A stretch of 64,000 bases of DNA from Quercus robur (lineage: Eukaryota; Streptophyta; Magnoliopsida; Fagales; Fagaceae), in NCBI RefSeq assembly GCF_932294415.1, contig NC_065535.1, forward strand, positions 9,295,282 to 9,359,281, written 5' to 3'. The position numbers and the translations under genes are program-made. Positions 10,066 to 20,698 of this stretch are shown here, one piece after another. How positions within the stretch are numbered: position 1 is the stretch's first letter; each line of letters starts with the position of its first letter. The notes under the pieces are model-generated. The model had not been told where the DNA came from. It did not search any database and saw only the letters and a program-made list of their open reading frames with translations.

Positions 10066-12893
10066 TGAGGTGTATTCGAGGTTGTTGAGAGCAGAACTTT
10101 TTGGATCTGATTTTGGGTCTTTTTCTAAGGCAGGTTCTGGTCACCTATGAGTCCTAGCAAGAACATGTTGAGGTTCAAGACTGAGAGCTTGGGGCCTAGT
10201 TCTCCTTACTCGCCTTATGATATGATAATGGGTTTTCTTCACAGACTTCCACGCCTCCCAAGCCACCTCGCAAGGTCCCCAAGACTCCCCATAAGGTATG
10301 CATTGTATGCTCTTTCTGGTTCTTTTCTTTTTTGCTTGCAGGAGAAATTTGGTATGGGGCAAAACTAACTTAAAGCACAATTAAATTTAAGGATTTGACT
10401 TATTAGCTAATGCTACCACATGATTGAATTTAATTTGAGAATCTAAGGTACAACAATTAAGGAATTGTAACTAAGTTTTGCCCTTTTCTATCTTTCAATT
10501 TCTATGAAGGAAAAACCAAGTTCAAGCAAATTGTTTGTGTTAGGCTCAGTTAATATTTGAAAAATTCTCAGCATTTTACTTAGCAGCCAAGCTGACAGTT
10601 GTTTCATAGACTAAGATGTAAGAGCAAATGAACTAACTGAATCTCATCTGAGAGAGAGAGAGCAAACTTTGAATGAATTATAAAGAGAATAATGTAGTGA
10701 TATATATAGCAATAAAAAATGTGGTTGATAATTGAAGTTAAATTGTGGCAGGTTCTAATGCTCCATCACTTCAAGATGACTTTTACTTGAACCTAGTGGA
10801 TTGGTCGTCGCAAAATGTCCCTGCAGTTGGATTGGGAACCTGTATTTACCTATGGAGTTCATCAAACAGCAAAGTAAGATTGGTATTACTTTGTTGGGAA
10901 CAAATTGAAGTAGTGTTTGGTATGGGTTGTGTGTAACATTCTATTATGCTATTTTTTTCTCAGGTAACAAAGTTGTGTGATTTGGGACCTAATGATGGGT
11001 GTGTGTTCTGTCCAATGGACCCGAGAGGGTTCATACATTTCCATTGATACAAATCTTGGTCAAGTTCAGGTAGCTAGTCCTCTAAAATTGCATATGATCC
11101 TTTAATTATCACATCTTCTTTGCAGGTTAGTATCTTCAGTTAGTCTCTTATAGAGTTGAAATTTAGCTAGCATTTTGGTCTACTGTTGTAGGTCTTGGAT
11201 GGGACACAGTGCAAGAAAGTCCGAACCATGGGTGGGCATCAAACAAGAACAGGGGTTTAGGCATGGAATTCGTGCACATTGGCCTCCCGGAAGCCAGGGA
11301 TTGCAACATACTTCAACATGATCTTCGGGTTCAAAATGACTTTGTTAGCAAGCTAAATGGCCACAAGTCTGAGGTAAAGCCATTGAAAATTTCCTAATAA
11401 CTCTTTTCATCAACTGAAAGCCCTTAGTCCCACCTACTTGGAGCTTCCTATACATATCTTTTATTGTCATTTAGCTTTATAATCCAACATTATTGATATG
11501 CTATCTTTAACATGGACCACAACTTAATGGGAGAAAACAGAAAGTTATAGGGAAAATGGCAGTAATCTTAACCTTTCCTTAACTTCAATGCCACAGGTAT
11601 GTGGGCTAAAATGGTCCCATGATGACAGGGAACTTGCATCTTGTGGCAATGATAATCGGGTATTCATCACTAACTTTTAGTTGTTTCTTCTTCTTTGGAA
11701 GCTTTGTGTCTAGTCAATAACTTATCTGATTTCTTGCTGGTGAGCCTAGCTATTGGTCTGGAACCAGCATTCTCAGCAACCAGCTTTGAGACTAACAGAG
11801 CACACAGCTGCTGCCAAGACCATTGCTTGGTCACCCCACCAAAGTAGCCTTCTTGCATCTGGCGGTGGAACAGCTGATAGATGTATTCACTTCTGGAACA
11901 CCACAAACTGCCACCAACTGAACAGCATTGACACGGGGAGCCAGGTAGTTCTTTTCAATTCTTTATGCATCAGAATACCAGTTGATTTTCGTAAGGGGGA
12001 AAAAAATTCTGCTGGCCTTTGTAAATGCCCATAGGCAACTTATGATTTCTAATAAGGGCCTAGAGGGGAAGTGAGTGCTACTGCCAATTCAAACAACATA
12101 CGATCTTTTTTTTTTTTTTTTTATTGATGAATAACAACAAATGTTCCTGTCATGTGGAAATTTGTTCTTGAATAAATTCATGTGCTGAAGGAATACTTAA
12201 ATAGAGTTTGCTGCTTAACCTGCAGGTTTGCAATCTTGCATGGAGTAAAAATGTGAATGAATTAGTAAGCACTCATGGGTATTCCCAGAATCAAATTATG
12301 GTGTGGAAGTATCCATCAATGACAAAGGTATTAGCTTTTTAGTCATAACATTTTCATTTCCATCATAATCTGTCAACCTTCGTCTAAAGTAACCTTTGAA
12401 ATTATAGACAACTAGACCTGTCTGTTTTTTTTTTTTTTTTATTATTGAAACTTTGGGATTGATTGATAGGTTGCAACTCTAACGGGACATAGTATGCGAG
12501 TGCTTTACATTGCAATATCACCCGATGGTCAGTTACTTCATCATTTCCTTTAAAGCATTTTTCATAGCATGTGAACTTGATTGGCAGCACAGGAGTAACA
12601 CCAAACATAGATGCAAATATATATTATAATGCACATACAAATTTTTTAATTTGAACTGAACTGCCTCCTGCAGACTATAGTTACTGGTGCAGGTGATGAA
12701 ACCCTCCGGTTTTGGAATCCCTTCCCATCCATGAAAACACCAGTAAGCATGACCATTGCAGACCATATTTGATAATAATCAAACTGCACTTTGCTATCTC
12801 TTTCTAATTCACTTCTCTTGTTTACTACTGTGTTTTCAGACACCAGTGAGAGATACAGATCTTTGGTCTCTTGGGCGAACCCAAATTCGATGA
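10066..12893 (+). pseudogene. FIZZY-RELATED (CCS52/CDH1-type) WD40 gene, decayed
   Basis: The family activates the anaphase-promoting complex by binding substrates through WD40 repeats. Recognisable exon pieces in order: VYSRLLRAELFGSDFG (10070), KNMLRFKTE (10160), PPKPPRKVPKTPHK (10250-10295), LQDDFYLNLVDWSSQN (10770), VTKLCDLGPND (10965), KKVRTMGGHQTRTG (11215), VCGLKWSHDDRELAS (11597), [19 protein letters not shown] to DTGSQ (11750-11943), [20 protein letters not shown] (12226), VATLTGHSMRVLYIAISPDG (12471), QTIVTGAGDETLRFWN (12673) and the C-terminal LWSLGRTQIR with stop at 12893, which carries the IR tail. Introns are kept, so this is a genomic and not a retro copy. Frame breaks are seen near 10140, 10995 and 11250, and no start exon is found. 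The 3' half looks clean. Confidence 0.85.
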
Positions 12894-13544
12894 TATTCTT
12901 TGCACACGTGAATATGTTTTGGCTATGAAGATGGAAAGTAAAGGGCTAGTTTATACTGTATATGAAACTGTAATTTATTTGTAATCAGCTGAGATGTACT
13001 GAGAAATTGGCAATGATGTATTCTATTTTTTTCCCCCCTTCTGCTATATATAGTTTTGAATCTGTAAAGTGTTTCCTTGTTTATAATACTTGGACATCAA
13101 TATAACACTAGATAATTTATACTCTCTCTCTCTCTCTAGCCTAATGTCATTTTATTATTATCTGTGGAATCAAAGCTTTTAGTAATTTCTATATTAGCTT
13201 TTGTATGTGTGATACTCATAGAAGCTAATAGAAGGTTTGAACGACTGCACACAACAAGAAACAATTCTTAAACAGGTCACAATGACTTGTTTATCAATTA
13301 ATGAAATTTCAGTTTCCAACTTGAAAATACAAACACCAGGCTTACTACATCCTAGAGTACACAGTAAGTAAAAGTAAAAAATGAAGCTCATAAAATACAT
13401 TGCAGGTTGCAAAGAATTGAATATTTTCCTACATTGGCAATAGTCATGGCCTCATTGTGTTTTTCCCTGTAAACTATTTTGCCCAACTATTGTTGATTTC
13501 TGGTGGCCTGAGTCTGGCGCAAGAAGCCAATTATATGGAACAAA
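12894..13544. other. Intergenic, 3' flanks of two converging genes
   Basis: Holds the 3' flank of the FZR-like pseudogene and the end of the FtsJ-like gene on the other strand. A (CT)n run lies at about 13122-13137. No gene recognised. Confidence 0.45.
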
Positions 13545-16500
13545 TTATCTTTGTGCTTGCTGCAACCCTTGACATATCAGATAAATCTCTCTGGATGAAG
13601 ATCTTGTGGCTTTTGGCCTCAACCATGATGCTTTTTTAAACAGTGGTTTGCATATCTGGCTGAATTCTGTGAAGGCAAAAGCCAGAAAGAAAAGCAAGAA
13701 TTATATCCAACCTTTCAGCTAGAAAAGAACTAGATAGAGTAGATACTGCATTTATAAAATACAATCCAACCTTTCACATCTTCACTCTCTAAAAGCTTTA
13801 TGACAAGCTGGCCCCGTTAGCAGTACACCCTCATTCTCTAAATCAGAAGCTGAACTGTCCATCTCTTTTTCCTTCTGAACATTATCATCCAGAGAATGTA
13901 ATGTTGCTCTACCAACAGCCAAATCAAGTGCTTGCATTCCCAACTCAACTGATAAAGCTGCATCCCTAGTTGTGATTCCAGAAACCAAGGGACACATATC
14001 CGAGAGAATCACAGAAAACTGTTTCTGCTGCACAGTACGAAAACGAAGTCATATCTGTATCCCTACACTAGTGAAAGAGAGAGACCCCCAACATTCGTGA
14101 TTTCAGACCTATCAGTTTGGTGGGGAGTTTATATAAAATCTTGACCAAGGTTTTGGCTAATAGATTGAAAGTGGTGTTAGATCAACTGATATCTGAATCT
14201 CAGAATAGTTTTGTGGGAGGTAGGTAGATCCTTGATTCAATTCTCATTGCCAATAAGTGTGTTGATAGCATAATGAAGAGTAAGATTCCAGGAGTGATTT
14301 GTAAGTTAGATATTGAGAAAGCTTATGACAATGTGAATTGGGAGGCACTTCTGAAGTTGTTGAAGAAAATGGGCTTTGGGGAGAAATGGTGTAGCTGGAT
14401 TCGAACCTGTATCTCTACAATGCAGTTTTCTATGTTGGTAAATGGGACCCTGGCTGACTTCTTTGGTAGCTCTAGAGGTTTGAGACAAAGGGATCTGTTG
14501 TCTCCCTTTTTATTTTTAGTTATAATGGAGGTGTTTAGTACGATGGTGAAGCGTATGGAGGGGGCAGGTTTACTTAGTGGTTTTAGGGTGGAAGGTAGGA
14601 GGGGCAGAGGGGAAAGTGTTTCACATTTGCTGTTCGCGGATGATACTATATTGTTTTGTGATGCAGAGGTGGAGCAAGTCCTGCATGTTCAATTGCTGTT
14701 ACTTTGTTTTCAGGCTGTGACTGGTTTAAAGGTTAATGGAGTTAAAAGTGAAATGGTTCATATAGGGGAGGTAAATAATGTGCAGGCTTTGGCAGAGATA
14801 TTAGGTTGTAGGGTTGGGGCCTTGCCAATGACTTATCTTGGTATGCCGCTGGGGGCATCCCATAAGTCCCCCTCTATTTGGAATCCTATTTTGGAAAAAG
14901 TCGATCGGAAGCTAGCTAGGTGGAAGAAGTTGTATTTGTCAAAAGGAGGTAGGTTGACATTGCTTAAAAGCACACTATCCAGCCTTCCCACATATTTTTT
15001 ATCTCTATTCACCATCTCTACACATGTGGCAAACAAAATTGAGAAGCTCCAAAGGGATTTCTTGTGGGGAGACCCTAAGACTCATTTATTGGGATGGGAT
15101 AAGGTGTGTCTGCCTATTGCTAATGGTAGCCTAGGTATTAGAAAATTAACCACTTTCAATAAAGCCTTGCTAGGAAAGTGGCTTTGGCGTTTTGGGAAAG
15201 AGGAGAATAGGCTTTGGAGGAGGGTGGTACCTTTGAAATTTGGGGAAGAATTGGGAGGGGGGGGGGGGGGGGTGGACCTCTAAGTTGAGAAGGGGTGCTC
15301 ATGGTTATGGTTTGTGGAGAAGTATCAGGAAAGGCCGGGAAATTTTCAACAAAAATGTCCAGTATAAGGTTGGGGTGGGGGATAGAGTGAAATTTTGAAC
15401 AGGCAAGTGGTGTGGAGATCTCTCTCCAACTGGCTTTTCCAATCTTGTACAATTTTCCTGCAAATAGAGAGGCTTCTATAGAATCATCTTTAATATGTCA
15501 AGGAGCAGGGGATGGGAGAACTTGGGATGTTCGTTTCAATCGAGGTCCTAATGATTGGGAGGCAGATGTGGTGGTTGATTTCTTTCGACTCTTGGCAGCC
15601 TATTTACCTACAGGGACTGATGGTGATCGGTTGAGATGGAGGTTGACAAAAAATGGGGATTTTACTGTCCGCTCATTTTATCTTAAGTTACATGGTTCTT
15701 CTTCCGTTGTTTTTCCATGGAAAGGTATTTGAAAGGTTAAGGCTCCCCGGCGTGTCTCTTTCTTTGTTTGGACAGCATGGGATAGGATCCTCACGGGTGA
15801 TAACTTATGGCTTAGAGGTTTTGATTTTGTTGACTGGTGCATTATGTGTCGTTGCTGTGGTGAGACAGTGGATCATTTGTTGTTAAATTGTAGAAGGGCT
15901 TATTGACTGTGGTGTTTTGTCTATCGGATTTTTGGCATTTCATGGGTCCCCTCATGTACGGTGTCAGACTTTCCTTTTAGTTGGTGGAATTGGTTGGGGA
16001 AGCATTCATCTTACATTTGGAACTTAGTTTCGTTGTGTTTGATGTGGTGTATTTGGAAGGAACGCAATCGGCGAACATTTGAGGATTTGGATAGGTCTAA
16101 GGACCAAATGCTTGCTCTCTTTTCTAGTTCCCTGTTTGACTGGGCTAGGGTTTGGGGACTCATATCTAGTGACTCTCTTCCTCTTTTCCTTAGCTCTCTT
16201 TCTTTGTAATTATTGTTTTTTTTTTTGTTGTAATCATGCTGGTGTTTTTTGCATCTAGCTGTTTTTTTTTTTTTTAATATATTTTTTCTTACCTATCAAA
16301 AAAAAAAAGAGAGAGACCCCCAAATGGTTTGCCTTGAGAGAGACTAAGATCTATCAAGTTAGATTATATACATAAAGATCCCAGTCTATCTAAATCTTAA
16401 GATAAGATGAACACTCATCTCTGAAGTGCTTTTGTTTCAAAGGTTCAAACATAATAAAGCAAACAAGGTTAAGGGCCAATCTGTATTAAAACAAGAAGCA

Positions 16501-18074
16501 GAAAAAAACCTAGCATACATTGTGTCAAGGAATCAACAACTTGTAGGGAATTAACCTGAATTCCCAACCTGTGAGAAACACAAAAAAAATAGAGAAAACA
16601 CACGCAAAAAAAACAATCACACGTACAAGACAATATTTACGTAGTTCGGCAATTTGTCTACGTCCACAAAGTTGCAGGGATTTCACTATTATCAGGAAAA
16701 AACACAAAGTGCAACTACAGTTTCTCCTCTCTCTCAAAAACACGACAACAACAAATCTTAATCACAATATTGCGTCTTTTACATCCTGCGCACAGGATTC
16801 ATGGACTAAGTCTCAGTAAATCTCTCATTAAAAATCATGCAACATTATTCAGATTGGGGTCTGGTCATCAACCGGATTAAACACAACTAGGCTCCATAAA
16901 ACCAACACAACTAGACCACGTTGCAAAGTAATTAAGCTTTCAAATATAGTGAACCCAGGGTGATGAACCGTTGGATTAATTAAGCCATTCTGCTTTGGGT
17001 AAATAAAAATTGAATTTACAAAGAAATCATCTATAGAAAGCTCATCCATTCCATCTTTATCTACTAGCCCTTTGATGGGAAACATAAGGATCCAATAGAT
17101 TATGGAACTAATAAAAACAAGAGCAAATGCAGGGAGGGATGGTTTCAAACAAGGGACATCGAAAAGGTTGAACCAGGAAGCAAGTAATGAACCTAAGTAA
17201 CACCCTCCTCAATAAAGCTAGGACCACAGTTAAGGTTTTACTTCTTTCTTGGCAGTGTGAGAATGGCAAAGGGTGTTATGGACCTCAGATACCCCCAAAA
17301 GAAAATAGCTCAAAAATCAATGAATAATCAGACAATATGTCAAATTAAAATACATTTAGAATGTACCTGAGGAGAGAGAGCCCTAACTTGGTGTTTAGGC
17401 AACTTCATGACATCAGCACAAACAGTTTTAACCCTTGCATCACAGTGACGAGGAGGAACCTTCACCTTCTGTTCTGCATATACCATTATTTCACAAAATC
17501 AAGATCAAAATCACAATCATTTCTTTCAATTTCCTTTACCCATCAGAAACAACTAAAGAATTAATGAATATTGAAGAATAAATAAATAAAAACAAAACCT
17601 TGAGATCAATGCCCACAACAATCCCACCAGTTTTAAGAGGACCCAAACTCTGGCAAGCTACCTACAACAAAAAAATAAAAGGCAGAACAAAACATCATGA
17701 AAAGCAATAAAATAAAAATAAAATAAAAAAATAAAAACAAAAACAAAAAACAAAGACACCCTTTAAAACCCATAAAAAAAAAAAAAAAAAATTGTTTTTC
17801 AAATGGAAAAACCTGAAGCCAAGCACCAGGGGCGCAACCGAGGTCGAGAACTGATGAACCAGACTTTTATCAGCTTGTACTGCTTCTGCATCTGCAAAAG
17901 CTGTTCTTTCCCAAACAGAGAAAGATATCAGATGGGTGTGTGAGTGTAGAAAAAGGAACAGAAAATTTTAAGAGAGAGAGAGAAAGGTAGTAGTACCTTG
18001 AAGGCAGAGAGAGCAACATAGCCAAGGCGTTGAGCTTCTCTGTAGAAGAAATCTGGTGCTCCTGAACCATTCAT
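13545..18074 (-). pseudogene. FtsJ/RlmE-type rRNA 2'-O-methyltransferase gene, frame-broken
   Basis: The family methylates the ribose of a uridine in large-subunit rRNA using SAM. Exons on the minus strand: 18074-17997 (MNGSGAPDFFYREAQRLGY.SAFK), 17900-17813 (LLQMQKQYKLIK, then SSVLDLGCAPGAWLQ, the SAM-binding motif), 17661-17599 (VACQSLGPLKTGGIVVGIDLK), 17468-17367 (VKVPPRHCDARVKTVCADV), about 14032-13770 (FSVILSDMCPLVSGITT) and 13666-13545 (CKPLFKKASWLRPKATRS, REIYLICQGLQ). The K-D-K-E catalytic tetrad can be traced (SAFK, SDMCP, VIKLLE, REIY). Two indels break the frame: one extra A in the AAAA run of exon 2 near 17870, and an indel at GGGGCC in exon 5 near 13813. Both sit in short homopolymers, so an assembly error is possible, but two in one gene favour a pseudogene. 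Intron 4 holds a 2.2-kb LINE. Confidence 0.82.
14092..16308 (+). mobile_element. 5'-truncated LINE in the FtsJ-like gene intron
   Basis: A 15-bp target duplication GAGAGAGACCCCCAA flanks it (14077-14091 and 16309-16323). The element begins inside reverse transcriptase ([21 protein letters not shown]), continues through [24 protein letters not shown] and the catalytic [11 protein letters not shown], and is open for 336 codons at 14273-15283. Further on, in other frames, are the zf-RVT part ([20 protein letters not shown] region, 15412-15890) and a C-terminal piece to 16209. The 3' end is TTCTTACCTATC plus A tail. It lies opposite to the host gene. It has at least a stop near 14227 and several frame breaks, including one after a G run at 15258-15271, so it is inactive. 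Confidence 0.9.
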
Positions 18075-18363
18075 CTCTCTCTTTGACTCTGTGTTTTTTT
18101 CTTCTTTTTTTTTTAATTTCCAAAAACCCCTTTTGAGGTTTAAGGGTTTTGCAGTTTGAGGAATTTTCCATTGCCGGGATTTGACCCCGGGTATCCTAAC
18201 CGGGCTGGACTACAATGGATTAGTTGGTACTGTGACTTAACATCATCAATTAAGAGGCGATGAAAAGTGTTTGTTAAGTCACGTAATTCAACCTTATTAT
18301 AAACAATATGCTTAACTGGTTTTTAATGTCCTTTCATTCTAACTGCCTATAAAATAAAACCCA
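18075..18363. other. Upstream region of the FtsJ-like gene
   Basis: Presumed promoter side of the minus-strand methyltransferase gene. Apart from the tRNA-like remnant at 18167-18219 no feature stands out. Confidence 0.35.
18167..18219 (-). pseudogene. tRNA-Glu-derived remnant lacking the anticodon arm
   Basis: The minus strand gives TCCATTGTAGTCCAG, a D-arm-like GGTTAGGATA, then directly a T-arm-like GGGGTCAAATCCCGG and CAATGGA. Compared with the intact tRNA-Glu at 50591-50661, the anticodon stem and loop are gone (53 against 71 bases). Acceptor ends still pair. It cannot decode. Confidence 0.75.
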
Positions 18364-18615
18364 CACTTGTTTTAATTTGGATTTAGACAAGATAGACCAT
18401 TTCACACTTAATTACAAAACAAAATTCTCAAAAGTAGAAAGATTTATTTTTTATTTTTAGATAAGTAGGAGGAGGTTCTATACCAATTACACTTGTTTTA
18501 ATTTGGATTTAGACAAGATAGACCATTTCACACTTAATTACAAAACAAAATTCTCAAAAGTAGAAAGATTTATTTTTTATTTTTAGATAAGTAGGAGGAG
18601 GTTCTATACCAATTA
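18364..18615 (+). repeat. Tandem duplication, two 126-bp units
   Basis: CACTTGTTTTAATTTGG begins at 18364 and again at 18490, and the units match nearly perfectly up to CCAATTACA. The full-length LINE inserted just 3' of the second unit. Confidence 0.9.
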
Positions 18616-19008
18616 CAACACAAGGAGAATGTAAAAGACTATGGAAATGGATCCACTCTGCTTGCAGTGGTGGCTCTCTCCATAGCCCGTCTATGGTCCT
18701 TCTCCACTGTATGTGGCTTCTTTCCAACCTTCCACACACAATCCACTTGCTTTTCCAAACTTTTCACAAATCATCCTCGTCTTTTACCCAAGCTTTCTTT
18801 AACCTTTCCTCCAACTAATCCCACCTTTTCCTTTTCCCACATCTGGAAAATATCAACCCATAATCCAACCTTTTCTCATCCGACAAACATCAACACAACC
18901 CATTTTCTCAAACAATTTCAAACAGCTATATCACTAAATACCCTCAATCTCCCTTGCTTTCCCCGTTATCTGCGTTTTCATCCCAACATTTTATCTTCCC
19001 ATCCAATC

Positions 19009-20445
19009 ATGGAAACCAATACCAACAAACCAGAACTTAATATAATAACCCACAACCAAAAACATCCCCACTACTCAAATTCATCCCTTTCTCTCCCAGC
19101 AAAACCTGAGGCAGCCAAAGAACTGTCATCTCTCGGTCTAGCTGGTCGTTTAATAGCACGCAAAACCATCAACAGAAACAAAATTCGAGCTATCCTATCT
19201 AAAGCTTGGAAAACAACCAGTGGTGTCTCAGTGAATGATGTGGGAGACAACCTTTTCCTTTTCAGGTTCAATTTTGAAGATGACAGGCAAACCATTCTTG
19301 ATCTTGCCCCTTGGTTTGTTGAAGGATTTCTTCTGGTCCTCAAACCTTGCAATAGCCTCACCCCTATTTGCAACATTGACTTCACTTGGTCACCATTTTG
19401 GGTCCAAGTTCACAACCTCCCTCCTGACCGGATGTACCAAGAAAATGCAGACACCATTGGGAACCAACTGGGTAAGCTTCTGGACTCTGAACTCCCAGTC
19501 AAGGGCAGCCTTTGTTGGAACAAATTCCTTCGCCTCAAAGTCCAGATTGATGTCAATGAACCACTCCTTTGTGGTTTCTATCTAGACTGCCATCCAAAAC
19601 CAGATATGTGGATAGATTTCAAATATGAGAAACTTCAAGATTTTTGTTTTGGATGTGGCAAACTTGGGCATGCCAGAAGCCAGTGTACAGCGCCGATCCA
19701 CCACAAAAGTCATCTGCACCACTTTCATCTTGGCCCCCGCGGATTTGGCCCTTGGATCAAAGCTGGCAACTCCGGCCTCAAGGCCCTCACCTGGCTGGAA
19801 TTTCTGAAAGAGGAGGCTGCTGATTCTAGCCCTCCTTTTTCTGACACAAGCAATACCCAGGTCAGTCCCTTACCCCAAGAAACAAACCAAAACACTCCAC
19901 CTACCTCCCTCAAGTCAAATCCCCAAGCCACCCTTCCCGTAATTTTAGCATCAACTCCTAACACCACCCACCCAAATCCCATATCCCCATCCCCTCATCC
20001 CCATTTCCCGACCACAAAGCTCTTGCCAAATCCCATCACCTCCCACAATCTCTCTGATAACACGTTACAGGCTGAAATATCTGAAAACTCTCACCCTCCT
20101 ACCCCTTTACCTAACATAACCCACCTAGACACTTGTATCCATAAGCCAACAATAACAATGGGCCCTTCTCTTAACCGAACCCAACATCAACTTGAGCCCA
20201 CAAAAAGCCCACAATCTATCCTAGAGTCTCTAATCCCCTCTCTTGGGCCTAACATCCTTGACTCTAATCCATTAGGATCATGGCTCAAAGCTCCTGAAGC
20301 CCAATCTCGTGTCCTCCAATGGATCACTTTTGTCAACCTCAATGATAAACCATCATCACCCATCATCCAGCCCAACTTCTCATGCCCTGACCTCTCTTCC
20401 CTCCAAATTCAAATTCCTATGGATACCTCCACAGCTACCAAATGA
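19009..20445 (+). CDS. LINE ORF1 protein (DUF4283 plus CCHC zinc knuckle)
   Basis: 478 aa from the first in-frame ATG at 19009 (METNTNKPELN); the open frame extends upstream to 18667 but without any ATG, so those codons are probably leader. Residues about 35-120 are the DUF4283 region typical of plant LINE ORF1 (SLGLAGRLIARKTINRNKI, FLFRFNFEDDRQTILDLAPW). A zinc knuckle CFGCGKLGHARSQC lies at about 213-226 (C-x2-C-x4-H-x4-C). The C-terminal half is a Pro/Ser/Thr/Asn-rich low-complexity tail. The family binds the element's RNA to form the ribonucleoprotein. ORF2 follows 253 bp downstream. Confidence 0.85.
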   Translation: METNTNKPELNIITHNQKHPHYSNSSLSLPAKPEAAKELSSLGLAGRLIARKTINRNKIRAILSKAWKTTSGVSVNDVGDNLFLFRFNFEDDRQTILDLAPWFVEGFLLVLKPCNSLTPICNIDFTWSPFWVQVHNLPPDRMYQENADTIGNQLGKLLDSELPVKGSLCWNKFLRLKVQIDVNEPLLCGFYLDCHPKPDMWIDFKYEKLQDFCFGCGKLGHARSQCTAPIHHKSHLHHFHLGPRGFGPWIKAGNSGLKALTWLEFLKEEAADSSPPFSDTSNTQVSPLPQETNQNTPPTSLKSNPQATLPVILASTPNTTHPNPISPSPHPHFPTTKLLPNPITSHNLSDNTLQAEISENSHPPTPLPNITHLDTCIHKPTITMGPSLNRTQHQLEPTKSPQSILESLIPSLGPNILDSNPLGSWLKAPEAQSRVLQWITFVNLNDKPSSPIIQPNFSCPDLSSLQIQIPMDTSTATK

Positions 20446-20698
20446 AAACTCCCTTCATCCCCAGAAAATTCCAGCAACAAAAAGTTGAAGTTAAAACTTC
20501 TACCACCTCCATCCTGCCCTCCTTCACCCGAGCATATCCCCCTCTTCCATCTTGGTTCTTACCCCCAGAATATTAAAGCCAAACCCAAATGGAAGACATT
20601 GGCTAGAACCAAAAACCATTTCCAATCCACCCATTCATTTTCAAATCTGACTTTACCTATGGCTGAGGAGGCGGGCCTACCCATGCCCCCAACCCCCC

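Noticed and set aside
14273-15283. 336-codon open frame as a host gene
   Set aside because: It is the reverse transcriptase part of a LINE bounded by a 15-bp target duplication.
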